This document shows, piece after piece, positions 27,615 through 36,762 of a DNA stretch of 64,000 bases (positions are counted from its first letter, which is position 1; each line of letters starts with the position of its first letter). Under the pieces are notes generated by a model, which saw nothing but the letters and a program-made list of their open reading frames with translations, made no database searches and was not told where the DNA came from. The stretch covers positions 1,687,001-1,751,000 of the forward strand of contig JAQIIU010000003.1 of NCBI GenBank assembly GCA_036946625.1, read 5' to 3'. The DNA is from Methylorubrum populi (GTDB lineage Bacteria > Pseudomonadota > Alphaproteobacteria > Rhizobiales > Beijerinckiaceae). The position numbers and the translations under genes are program-made.

Positions 27615-29326
27615 ACGACTTCGCCCACCTCCTCGACCGCCTCGCCTACGAGCCGCGCCGCAACGCCAAGCTGCGCCTGCTCCAGGATTTTTTCGCGGGC
27701 ACGCCCGAGCCCGAGCGCGGCTGGGCGCTGGCCGCGATGACCGGCGGGCTGACCTTCCGCGAGGCCAAGCCGGCGCTGATCCGCGCCCTGGTGGAGGAGC
27801 GGGTCGATCCGGTGCTGTTCGCGCTCTCGCACAACTATGTCGGCGATCTCGCCGAGACGACGGCGCTGGTCTGGCCGGGGCCGACTGAGATGGCGGGGGC
27901 TGCTCCCGGCCCGGGCCACAACAACCCGCCCCCCTCCGTCCCGACGCTGGCCGAGGTCGTGGAAACCCTCGCCACCACCCCGAAGCGCGAACTCCCGCGC
28001 CATCTCGCCCACTGGCTCGACGCCCTCGACGAAACCGGGCGCTGGGCGCTCCTGAAGCTCGTCACCGGCAACCTGCGCGTCGGCGTCTCGGCCCGGCTCG
28101 CCAAGACCGCGGTCGGGGCGCTCGGCGGCCACGAGGCGGATGCGGTGGAGCAGGTCTGGCACGGACTGAAACCGCCCTACGCCGAACTGTTCGCCTGGGT
28201 GGAGGGAAGGGGCGAGCGGCCCGAGAGCCTGAACCCGGCCCCGTTCCGCCCGCCGATGCTGTCGCACCCGGTCGAGGCCTTCGAGGATCTCGACAAGCTC
28301 GAACCGGAGGCGTTCTCCGCCGAATGGAAATGGGACGGCATCCGCGTGCAGCTCGCGGGCGGGCGCGACGGCCAGGGCCGGCAGGTCCGAAAAGTCTACT
28401 CGCGCACCGGCGAGGACATTTCCGAGGCCTTCCCCGATCTCACCGAGGCGATCACCTTCGAGGGCGCCCTCGACGGCGAGCTCCTGATCCTGCGCGAGGG
28501 CCGCGTGCAGAGCTTCAACGTGCTCCAGCAGCGGCTCAACCGGAAGGCGGTGACGGGCAAGCTGCTGGACGAGTTCCCGGCCCATGTCCGCGCCTACGAC
28601 GTGCTCGCGGCCGAGGGCGTGGACCTGCGCGGACGGCCCTTCGCCGAGCGCCGCCCCCGGCTGGAGGCCCTGGTGCGCGGGCTCGACCACGCCCGCATCG
28701 ACCTCTCGCCGCTCGTGCCCTTCGCGAATTGGGAGGAGGTCGCCGCCGCCCGCGCCGATCCGGCCTCGGCGGGGGCCGGAGCCGATGCCGGCGCCGTCGA
28801 GGGCGTGATGCTCAAGCGCCGCAACAGCGCCTACCTGCCCGGCCGTCCCAAGGGTCCGTGGTGGAAGTGGAAGCGCGAGCCCTACGTGGTCGACGCGGTG
28901 ATGATGTACGCCCAGCGCGGCCACGGGAAGCGCTCGTCGTTCTACTCGGACTACACCTTCGGCTGCTGGCGCGCGGGCGCCGAGGGCGAGGAACTGGTGC
29001 CGGTCGGCAAGGCCTATCACGGCTTCACCGACGCCGAGCTGTCGAAGCTCGACCGCTACGTCCGCAACAACACGACCAAGCGCTTCGGCCCGGTGCGCGA
29101 GGTCGCCTACGGCCGCGAGACCGGGCTCGTCCTGGAGATCGCCTTCGAGGGCGTGCAGCGCTCGACCCGGCACAAATCCGGCGTGGCGATGCGCTTCCCC
29201 CGCGTCAGCCGCATCCGCTGGGACAAGCCCCCGGCCGAGGCCGACCGGGTCGAGGTGCTGGAACGGATCCTGGCCCGCGGCGAGCGCGAGATCGCCCCGA
29301 GCGCGACGCTGGAGGCATCGGAATGA
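27611..29326 (+). CDS. ATP-dependent DNA ligase (cluster-associated type)
   Basis: 571 residues. An N-terminal DNA-binding domain (about 1-200) is followed by the nucleotidyltransferase domain with the adenylated Lys240 in KWDGIR, then SRTGEDIS (motif Ia/III area), DGELL (motif III) and VMLKRRNSAY (motif IV), and an OB-fold containing KWKRE and VGKAYHGFTD. A low-complexity Pro/Gly insertion lies at about 97-115. The start GTG overlaps the exonuclease stop (GTGA), and the stop overlaps the YjbQ ATG (ATGA), so three genes form a tightly coupled operon. A role in a minor repair pathway beside NAD-dependent LigA is inferred. Confidence 0.92.
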   Translation: MNDFAHLLDRLAYEPRRNAKLRLLQDFFAGTPEPERGWALAAMTGGLTFREAKPALIRALVEERVDPVLFALSHNYVGDLAETTALVWPGPTEMAGAAPGPGHNNPPPSVPTLAEVVETLATTPKRELPRHLAHWLDALDETGRWALLKLVTGNLRVGVSARLAKTAVGALGGHEADAVEQVWHGLKPPYAELFAWVEGRGERPESLNPAPFRPPMLSHPVEAFEDLDKLEPEAFSAEWKWDGIRVQLAGGRDGQGRQVRKVYSRTGEDISEAFPDLTEAITFEGALDGELLILREGRVQSFNVLQQRLNRKAVTGKLLDEFPAHVRAYDVLAAEGVDLRGRPFAERRPRLEALVRGLDHARIDLSPLVPFANWEEVAAARADPASAGAGADAGAVEGVMLKRRNSAYLPGRPKGPWWKWKREPYVVDAVMMYAQRGHGKRSSFYSDYTFGCWRAGAEGEELVPVGKAYHGFTDAELSKLDRYVRNNTTKRFGPVREVAYGRETGLVLEIAFEGVQRSTRHKSGVAMRFPRVSRIRWDKPPAEADRVEVLERILARGEREIAPSATLEASE

Positions 29327-29805
29327 GACGAGCGGGCAGAGCCGCCGGAAAGATCGGGGCGCTCGAAGGTTTTTCAGCCGGCGAGGCGACCCGTCAGGCG
29401 AGTGCCGGCATCACGGTCGCGACGCCGGGCCAAGGCTTCACCGACATCACCGCGGCGGTGGCCGCCTTCGTGGCGCAAAGCGGCCTGCGCACCGGCCTCG
29501 TCAGCGTGTTCTGCCGGCACACCTCGGCCTCGCTGACGATCCAAGAGAACGCCGACCCGGACGTGCGCACCGACCTGATGACGGCGCTCGACGGGCTCGC
29601 GCCGCGGCACGGGCCGTACGTGCACGGGATGGAGGGCCCGGACGACATGCCGGCCCATATCCGCACCCTGCTCACCGATTCGGGCCTGACCGTGCCGGTG
29701 CGGGACGGGCGCATGGCGCTCGGCACGTGGCAGGGCATCTACCTGATCGAGCACCGCGACCGGGGGCACCGCCGCGCGATCGTCCTGCACGCCGTCGGGG
29801 CGTGA
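29323..29805 (+). CDS. YjbQ-family protein
   Basis: 160-residue member of the YjbQ/UPF0047 family. Characteristic motifs are CRHTSASLTIQENAD (conserved His and Asn), PDDMPAHIR and GTWQGIYLIEHRD. The family has been linked to weak thiamin phosphate synthase activity, but the in vivo role is unclear. The first 25 residues are an unconserved basic extension, so a later start is conceivable, though the ATG overlapping the ligase TGA is attractive. Confidence 0.88.
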   Translation: MRRAGRAAGKIGALEGFSAGEATRQASAGITVATPGQGFTDITAAVAAFVAQSGLRTGLVSVFCRHTSASLTIQENADPDVRTDLMTALDGLAPRHGPYVHGMEGPDDMPAHIRTLLTDSGLTVPVRDGRMALGTWQGIYLIEHRDRGHRRAIVLHAVGA

Positions 29806-29970
29806 TCAGCGGTCGCGCAGCAGCAGGTAGAGCGCGTGGATCGAGCCCGGCAGGTAGAAGAGCAGGCAGAGCAGGATGTTGAAGAGGAACTGGATGCCGA
29901 TCCCGTTCGTCATCAGCACCGAGATCGGCGGCAGGAAGAACGCGATCAGGATCTTGACGAGGGTCGACAA
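29806..29970 (-). CDS. Pmp3/YqaE-family small membrane protein
   Basis: 54-residue protein with two membrane helices (about 4-20 and 26-45). The family signature is clear: FFLPPISVLM, NGIGIQFLFNILL and LPGSIHALYLL. Pmp3-type proteins are small stress-related proteolipids affecting membrane potential and cation tolerance. The start is a TTG with GGAG six bases upstream; no ATG fits. It is convergent with the YjbQ gene, the stop codons being directly adjacent. Confidence 0.85.
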   Translation of the reverse strand: MSTLVKILIAFFLPPISVLMTNGIGIQFLFNILLCLLFYLPGSIHALYLLLRDR

Positions 29971-30078
29971 AGGGCACTCCGGTCGCTCGCGGCGGTCGGG
30001 CGGTGAACGTAAGCGGAGCGGTTCGGTTCCGTGCGGAGAGGCGGCCCTCTCCCGGGGAGGAGAGGGCCGACGAAACCG

Positions 30079-32283
30079 TTACGCCGCCTTCTTCAGCGCG
30101 TCGTAGAACCGCCCGCCGTTCTCGGCCATGGCCAGCAGGCTGTCCGGCGGCGCGAACCGGGGACCGTGCTTGGCTTCGAGGCCGCGGGCGAGATCGACGA
30201 AGGCCTTCGCGCCCATGAAGTCGATGTAGGACAGGGCGCCGCCGGTGAAGGGGGCGAAGCCGAAGCCGAGGATCGAGCCGACATCCGCCTCGCGCGGGTC
30301 GGTCACCACACCCTCCTGCACGGTGCGGGCGGCTTCCAGCGCCTGCACCACGAGGAAGCGGTGCTTCAGTTCCTCGACGTCGATGCCCTCCGGGTCGAGC
30401 CGGTTCGGCTGGACCTCGGAAAGCCCCGGCCAGAGCTTCTTCTGGCCGCCCTCGGGATAGTCGTAGAAGCCGCGCTTGTTCTTGCGTCCGAGCCGGCCGT
30501 GCGTCTCGACCATCGCGACGAGGAGCCGCTTCTGATCCGGGTCGACGGCGCCCGCGCCGAGCTGCGCCTCGGTCGCCCGCATGATCTTCAGGCCGAGGTC
30601 GAGCGCCACCTCGTCGTTGAGCGAGAGCGGGCCCACCGGCATGCCGGCGATCCGGGCCACGTTCTCGATCATCGCCGGGGGCACGCCCTCGGCCAGCATC
30701 TTGTGGCCCTCCTGGATGTAGGCGAGCACGCAGCGATTGGCGAAGAAGCCGCGGGAATCGTTGACGACGATGCCGGTCTTCTTGATCGCCCGCACGTAGT
30801 CGAGGGCGGTGGCGACGGCGCGGTCACCGGTCCGCTCCCCGCGGATGATCTCGACGAGCAGCATCTTCTCGACCGGCGAGAAGAAGTGGATGCCGACGAA
30901 CTGGTCCGGGCGCTTCGACGTCTGGGCCAGCCCCGAGATCGGCAGGGTCGAGGTGTTGGAGGCGAAGATCGCGTGCTCGGGCAGCGCCGCCTCGACCTTG
31001 GCGATCACCTCGGCCTTGACCTTCGGGTCCTCGAACACCGCCTCGATCACGAGGTCGCAGTCCGAGAGCGCGGCGTAGTCGGGCGTGGCGGTGATGCGGG
31101 CGAGCAGGGCGTCACGGTCGGCGGTCTTGGCCTTGCCGCGGTTGATCTGGCCGGTGATGAGCTTGTGGCAATGCGCCTTGCCGGCCTCGGCGGCCTCCTG
31201 GTCGCGGTCGATCAGCACGACCTCCATGCCGGCCTGCGCGGTGACGTAGGCGATGCCCGCCCCCATGAAGCCCGCGCCGATCACGCCGACCTTGGCGAGT
31301 CGGGCCGGCTCCACGTCCTGCGGCCGGCGCGCGCCCTTGTTGATCTCGCCCATGGAGATGAACAGGGTGCGGATCATCGCCTGCGCCTCCTTGGTGCGCA
31401 GGATGTAGGCGAAGTAGCGGCTCTCGACCTTGAGGCCGAGATCCATCGGCAGTTGCAGGCCCTCGTAGACCGAGGCCAGGATCGCCTTGGCGGCGGGATA
31501 GTTGTCGTGGGTCTCGCGGCGGTAGATCGCGTTGGCCGGGGGCCAGATCATCATGCCGGCAGGCGAGTAGACCTTTCCGGAGGGCGCCTTGAACTTCGGC
31601 ACGTCCCAGGGCGCCACCGCCGAACCGCCCTCCCTGATCCAGGCCTTGGCCCGCTCGACGATCTCGGCGGCCGGCACCACCGCGTGGACGAGGCCCATGT
31701 TCTTGGCCATGAGCGAACGGATCTGCTCGCCCTTGAACAGCATCTGCAAGGCGTCGCCGGTCTGCATCAGCCGCGCCACGCGCTGGGTGCCGCCGCCGCC
31801 GGGGAACAGGCCGACCTTGATCTCGGGCAGCCCGACGCGGGTCCTGTCGTCGTCGGCGAGCACGCGGTGATGGCAGGCGAGCGCGAGCTCGAAGGCGCCG
31901 CCGAGGCACAGGCCCTGCACCGCCGCCGCGAACGGCTTGCCGCAGGTCTCGAGCTTGCGGAACAGCAGGCTCAGCCGCGCCGCCCCCTCGAAGAAGCGGC
32001 GCATGGCCACCTCCTCGCCCTCGGCGGCCTTCACCCGCTCGTACTCGGCGCCGAGCCCCTGAAGCATGGTGAGGTCGGCGCCGCCCGAGAACTGCGGCTT
32101 GCCCGAAGCGATCACGCAGCCCTTGATGGCGGCATCCGCCGCCACCGCGTCGATGATGCGCTCCAGTTCGTCCATCACCTCGACGGTGATGACGTTCATC
32201 GAGCGGCCGGGCATGTCCCAGGTCGCGAGCGCGATGCCGTCGGCATCGGTCTCGAAGCGGAAGTTTTTGGGATTTTCGTTCAC
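30079..32283 (-). CDS. FadJ/FadB-type multifunctional beta-oxidation protein
   Basis: 734 residues combining an enoyl-CoA hydratase domain (about 1-300, with LGGAFELALACH and PEIKVGLFPGGGGTQR) and a 3-hydroxyacyl-CoA dehydrogenase (NAD fold GAGFMGAGIA at about 335-350, then SNTSTLPIS, VGIHFFSPVEKM and GFFANRCV). It hydrates enoyl-CoA and oxidises the product in fatty-acid degradation. The start is a GTG preceded by GAGGAAG and overlapping the stop of the unknown gene upstream by four bases. It is the last gene of a minus-strand set with acyl-CoA dehydrogenase and thiolase. Confidence 0.94.
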   Translation of the reverse strand: MNENPKNFRFETDADGIALATWDMPGRSMNVITVEVMDELERIIDAVAADAAIKGCVIASGKPQFSGGADLTMLQGLGAEYERVKAAEGEEVAMRRFFEGAARLSLLFRKLETCGKPFAAAVQGLCLGGAFELALACHHRVLADDDRTRVGLPEIKVGLFPGGGGTQRVARLMQTGDALQMLFKGEQIRSLMAKNMGLVHAVVPAAEIVERAKAWIREGGSAVAPWDVPKFKAPSGKVYSPAGMMIWPPANAIYRRETHDNYPAAKAILASVYEGLQLPMDLGLKVESRYFAYILRTKEAQAMIRTLFISMGEINKGARRPQDVEPARLAKVGVIGAGFMGAGIAYVTAQAGMEVVLIDRDQEAAEAGKAHCHKLITGQINRGKAKTADRDALLARITATPDYAALSDCDLVIEAVFEDPKVKAEVIAKVEAALPEHAIFASNTSTLPISGLAQTSKRPDQFVGIHFFSPVEKMLLVEIIRGERTGDRAVATALDYVRAIKKTGIVVNDSRGFFANRCVLAYIQEGHKMLAEGVPPAMIENVARIAGMPVGPLSLNDEVALDLGLKIMRATEAQLGAGAVDPDQKRLLVAMVETHGRLGRKNKRGFYDYPEGGQKKLWPGLSEVQPNRLDPEGIDVEELKHRFLVVQALEAARTVQEGVVTDPREADVGSILGFGFAPFTGGALSYIDFMGAKAFVDLARGLEAKHGPRFAPPDSLLAMAENGGRFYDALKKAA

Positions 32284-32597
32284 AGCACTTCCTCTTCGAT
32301 TTCCCTGGAGTTCTGTCGAGCCGCCGCGGAGAGGATCGCGCTCTCCATCCATTCAGGCACTTCGAACCAAGCCGAACGCGCAGAAGACTGAGGAAATCCT
32401 AGTTTCCGATTCGGCTGTTCACACCAACGCATGGCCACGCGCCGCCGATGCCCGTCACCGTAGGGGCGAACGATCGCAACCGCGAAACCATGCCGATCGA
32501 GAGTGCCCTCACCATAGACTGTGTGATACAAGACTTCTTCGAGATGACCGCCGCCGGTCACGAAGACAGACTTCAAATCCTCTTTGTGACCGGCCAC
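32280..32597 (-). CDS. Unknown protein coupled to the FadJ-type gene
   Basis: 105 residues from a GTG start with AGGAG about six bases upstream. The composition is that of a real soluble protein (balanced charges, aromatics, Cys), with VFVTGGGHLEEVLYHTVYGEG at the N-terminus and a C-terminal helix rich in Ala/Glu. No family was recognised. It is less GC-biased than its neighbours. Its TGA overlaps the GTG of the beta-oxidation gene (GTGA), so its translation and that of the FadJ-type protein are probably coupled; a regulatory or accessory role is only a guess. Confidence 0.7.
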   Translation of the reverse strand: MAGHKEDLKSVFVTGGGHLEEVLYHTVYGEGTLDRHGFAVAIVRPYGDGHRRRVAMRWCEQPNRKLGFPQSSARSAWFEVPEWMESAILSAAARQNSREIEEEVL

Positions 32598-32641
32598 AGC
32601 AATCTCCTATCCCAATATCAGTCGCGCCACTCGCGAAGAAA

Positions 32642-33139
32642 TTACTTCTGCGGCGTCGGCATGCCGCCGGGCAGGCCGCCCGGAGCGCCGCCCTGCTGGT
32701 CGCCGGCGGCGGCGAGCGTCAACATGTTCAGGAGCCGCGTCACCACCGCCTGCGACAGCAGGTTCATCTCGGATTTCGGGTCGGCGTTGACGGCCTGGAA
32801 CTTCTGGTAGGTCTTGTCCTCGTAGATCGTGTCGAGCCGCTTCAGCTCGTCGAGGCTGAACTTGTCGGCGTACTGCTTCGACAGGCCGTCGAGCAGCTCC
32901 TTGCGCTGCTTGTCGAACTCGGCCTTGGCCTCCTTGCGGACCTTCTCGGCCTTGTCCTCGGGCATGGTCGAGACGGTCTTCTCCAGGGCGCCGCCGAAGC
33001 CGGTGTCGAGGTTCTTCAAAACCGTCTTCTCGGTGAGCTTGGTGGCGACGGCGAGCTTGTCCGCGTTCTCGTCGGCCCGCGCCGCCAGCGGCAGGGCCAG
33101 CATCGCGGCAAGGCACAGGGCGGCTTTTCTCGTCTTCAT
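32642..33139 (-). CDS. DUF2059-type periplasmic protein
   Basis: 165 residues with a signal peptide (about 1-22, ending AARA). The mature part is Lys/Glu-rich and helical (DKAEKVRKEAKAEFDKQR region), with an FSLDELKRLDTIYEDKTYQKF stretch that resembles the DUF2059 domain, then a short Gly/Pro-rich tail. Function is unknown. It lies between thiolase (125-base gap) and the coupled unknown gene (44-base gap) on the same strand. Confidence 0.75.
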   Translation of the reverse strand: MKTRKAALCLAAMLALPLAARADENADKLAVATKLTEKTVLKNLDTGFGGALEKTVSTMPEDKAEKVRKEAKAEFDKQRKELLDGLSKQYADKFSLDELKRLDTIYEDKTYQKFQAVNADPKSEMNLLSQAVVTRLLNMLTLAAAGDQQGGAPGGLPGGMPTPQK

Positions 33140-33264
33140 CGTGGCGTTTCTCCCATCTGCGTCGCGGGCCGCATCCTCAGGAAAAAAGGGTGCGGCGTGG
33201 GAGGCCCTTAGCAGCGTTTGCGCGGCGATGGCAGGGCAGGGCGGCGTGACGCCGCCCGCCGCCG

Positions 33265-34473
<1,209 letters not shown>

Positions 34474-34502
34474 CCTGCGCTTCCTCGTGTCCGTTTTGCG
34501 CA

Positions 34503-34640
34503 CGCCCTCCCCCCTTCGCGGGGGAGGGTGGCCCCCGAAGGGGGGTCGGGAGAGGGGGCGCCGCTTCCGGGAGAACCCGAGCCGGCCCCTCTCCCGCCCC
34601 GCATCCGCAGGGCACCCTCCCCCGCAGAGGGGGGAGGGCT
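34503..34640. repeat. GC-rich repeat of CCCTCCCCC/GGGGGAGGG type
   Basis: Two hairpins of C-runs and G-runs (about 34506-34530 and 34612-34636) flank about 80 bases with a GGGAGAGGGG / CCCCTCTCCC pair. It fills the gap between the thiolase and acyl-CoA dehydrogenase genes and could attenuate read-through. Similar sequence occurs at the left edge of the window and near 55.24 kb. Confidence 0.6.
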
Positions 34641-34649
34641 GAACCTTCG

Positions 34650-36440
34650 TTAGAACGCCTCGGCGGCAAGCACCATGGTGGTGTCCGCCCCCGCCTTGAT
34701 CCGCGTCAGCCGCAGGGCGGTCTCCGGCAGCATCCGCTCCATGAAGAAGCGGCCGAGCACCAGCTTGGCGTCCATCCGCTCGACGTCGGCGCCCTCCGCC
34801 TTCTTCGCGAGCGCCGCCTTGGCGATCCTGCCCCACATGTAGCCCAGCACGACCTGCCCGAGCAGGTGCATCAGGTCGGTGGCGGCGGCGCCGGCGTTGT
34901 CGGGCTTGGTGAAGGCGTTCTGCATCAGCCACATCACCGCGGCCTGGAGATCGTTCAGCGCCGGCTGGAGCGGGGCGACGAAGGGCTTCAGCCCCTCGTC
35001 CTCGCCGTTGTCCTTGACGAAGGTCTGCACCTCGGTGAGGAAGGCCATCATCGCCCGGCCGCCGTCCTTGGGCAGCTTGCGGCCGACCAGGTCCATCGCC
35101 TGGATGCCGTTGGCGCCCTCGTAGATCATGGCGATGCGGGCATCGCGCACGAACTGCGACATGCCCCATTCCTCGACGTAGCCGTGGCCGCCGAAAACCT
35201 GCTGCGCCTCGACCGCGTTGGCGAAGCCCCGGTCGGTCAGCACGCCCTTCACCACGGGGGTCATCAGGCCGAGCATGTCGTCGGCCGCCTGCCGTTCGGC
35301 GGCATCCTGCGAGCGGTGGGCGATGTCGGAATTGAGTGCCGTCCAGAGAACCAGCGCGCGGGCCGCCTCGTTGAAGGCGCGGATCTGCATCAGGGTGCGG
35401 CGCACGTCCGGATGGACGATGATCGGGTCGGCGGCCTTGGCCGGCTCCTTGGCGCCGGTGAGCGCGCGGCCCTGGAGGCGCTCCTTGGCGTAGGCGGCCG
35501 CGTTCTGATACGCGACCTCGGACTGGCCGAGTCCCTGCACGCCGACGGCGAGGCGCGCCTCGTTCATCATCACGAACATGGCCGCGAGGCCGCGGTTCTC
35601 CTGGCCCACGAGCCAGCCCCGCGCGCCGTCGTAGTTCATCACGCAGGTGGCGTTGCCGTGGATGCCCATCTTGTGCTCGAGGGAGCCGCAGGAGACCGCG
35701 TTGCGCTCGCCCACGGAGCCGCCCTCGTTGACGAGGAACTTCGGCACCACGAAGAGCGAGATGCCCTTGGTGCCGGACGGCGCGCCCTCGATCCGGGCGA
35801 TGACGAGGTGGACGATGTTCTCCGCCAGGTCGTGCTCGCCCGCCGAGATGAAGATCTTGGTGCCGGTGAGATTGTAGGAGCCGTCGCCGTTCGGGACCGC
35901 CTTGGTCTTGAGCAGCCCCAGATCCGTGCCGCAATGCGGCTCGGTCAGGTTCATGGTGCCGGTCCAGGCCCCCTCGACCATCCTGGGCAGGTAGGTGGTC
36001 TTCTGCTCCTGCGAGCCGTGGACGAGCAGCGCGGCGATCGCGCCCTGCGTCAGGCCGGGATACATGCCGAGCGCGAGGTTGGCGCCGGAGACGAATTCCT
36101 GCATCGCCGTGTTCAGCACGTGGGGCAGGCCCTGGCCGCCGAATTCCTCGGGCACCGACAGGCCCATCCAGCCGCCGGCCGCATAGGCCTCGTAGGCCGC
36201 CTTGAAGCCCTTCGGCGTGACGACGCTGCCGTCCTCGCGGCGGGCGCAGCCCTCCTGGTCGCCCGAGAGGTTGACCGGGGCGAAGACTTCCCCCGCGAGC
36301 TTGCCGCCCTCGCTCAGCACCGCCTCGACCACGTCCGAGGAGGCTTCCGCGAAGCCGGGCAGGTTGTCGTAGCGGTGAATTCCGAGAACGTCGTCGAGGA
36401 GGAACAGGGTGTCCTCGACCGGGGCCCGATAGCTCGGCAT
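34650..36440 (-). CDS. Acyl-CoA dehydrogenase
   Basis: 596-residue flavoprotein of the long acyl-CoA dehydrogenase group with an extra C-terminal domain. Features: YAAGGWMGLSVPEEFGGQGLP, FAD/substrate-binding TEPHCGTDLG and TGTKIFISAGEHDLAENIVH, VFGGHGYVEEWG and RDARIAMIYEGANGIQ. Related enzymes include DmdC-type methylthioacryloyl-CoA-forming dehydrogenases, so the substrate may not be an ordinary fatty acyl-CoA. It is the first gene of the beta-oxidation cluster, and an operator-like palindrome lies 60 bases before the start. The ATG at 36440 is chosen over one six codons upstream. Confidence 0.93.
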   Translation of the reverse strand: MPSYRAPVEDTLFLLDDVLGIHRYDNLPGFAEASSDVVEAVLSEGGKLAGEVFAPVNLSGDQEGCARREDGSVVTPKGFKAAYEAYAAGGWMGLSVPEEFGGQGLPHVLNTAMQEFVSGANLALGMYPGLTQGAIAALLVHGSQEQKTTYLPRMVEGAWTGTMNLTEPHCGTDLGLLKTKAVPNGDGSYNLTGTKIFISAGEHDLAENIVHLVIARIEGAPSGTKGISLFVVPKFLVNEGGSVGERNAVSCGSLEHKMGIHGNATCVMNYDGARGWLVGQENRGLAAMFVMMNEARLAVGVQGLGQSEVAYQNAAAYAKERLQGRALTGAKEPAKAADPIIVHPDVRRTLMQIRAFNEAARALVLWTALNSDIAHRSQDAAERQAADDMLGLMTPVVKGVLTDRGFANAVEAQQVFGGHGYVEEWGMSQFVRDARIAMIYEGANGIQAMDLVGRKLPKDGGRAMMAFLTEVQTFVKDNGEDEGLKPFVAPLQPALNDLQAAVMWLMQNAFTKPDNAGAAATDLMHLLGQVVLGYMWGRIAKAALAKKAEGADVERMDAKLVLGRFFMERMLPETALRLTRIKAGADTTMVLAAEAF

Positions 36441-36500
36441 CGCGTCTGCCTCCCGCATCCTTTCAGGGTCGGCCGACCTCGCCCGGGCGGCTCCGACTCC

Positions 36501-36524
36501 AGATAGTTCATATGTAAACTATCT
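36501..36524. promoter_or_regulatory. Near-palindromic operator-like site before the beta-oxidation genes
   Basis: AGATAGTT and its exact complement AACTATCT flank an 8-base centre; over all 24 bases only two symmetric pairs mismatch. It sits 60 bases upstream of the acyl-CoA dehydrogenase start in otherwise GC-rich DNA. The AGTT...TAAACT core resembles operators of TetR- or MerR-type regulators of acyl-CoA catabolism. Regulation of this cluster is inferred; no regulator gene is nearby. Confidence 0.6.
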
Positions 36525-36762
36525 TGCGGCCGTTCCGCAAGCCCCGCGGCACCGATCGATGCACAACCTTCGCGCGACCGAAGACCCGATCCTCGGGCGG
36601 GCTCGGCTGAAATCAAGAGGTTCGGAGCAGTGATTAACCCGGCATTTACCAAGAATGGAAAAGGTCGTTCCTGTCCGATCCGCATTCCGCCGCCTCACGC
36701 CCGTTGCGCGAGTGGGCGGGCCCGGCGGACGCCGGAAGCCGCCGACCTCGGATCTCCGCGAG

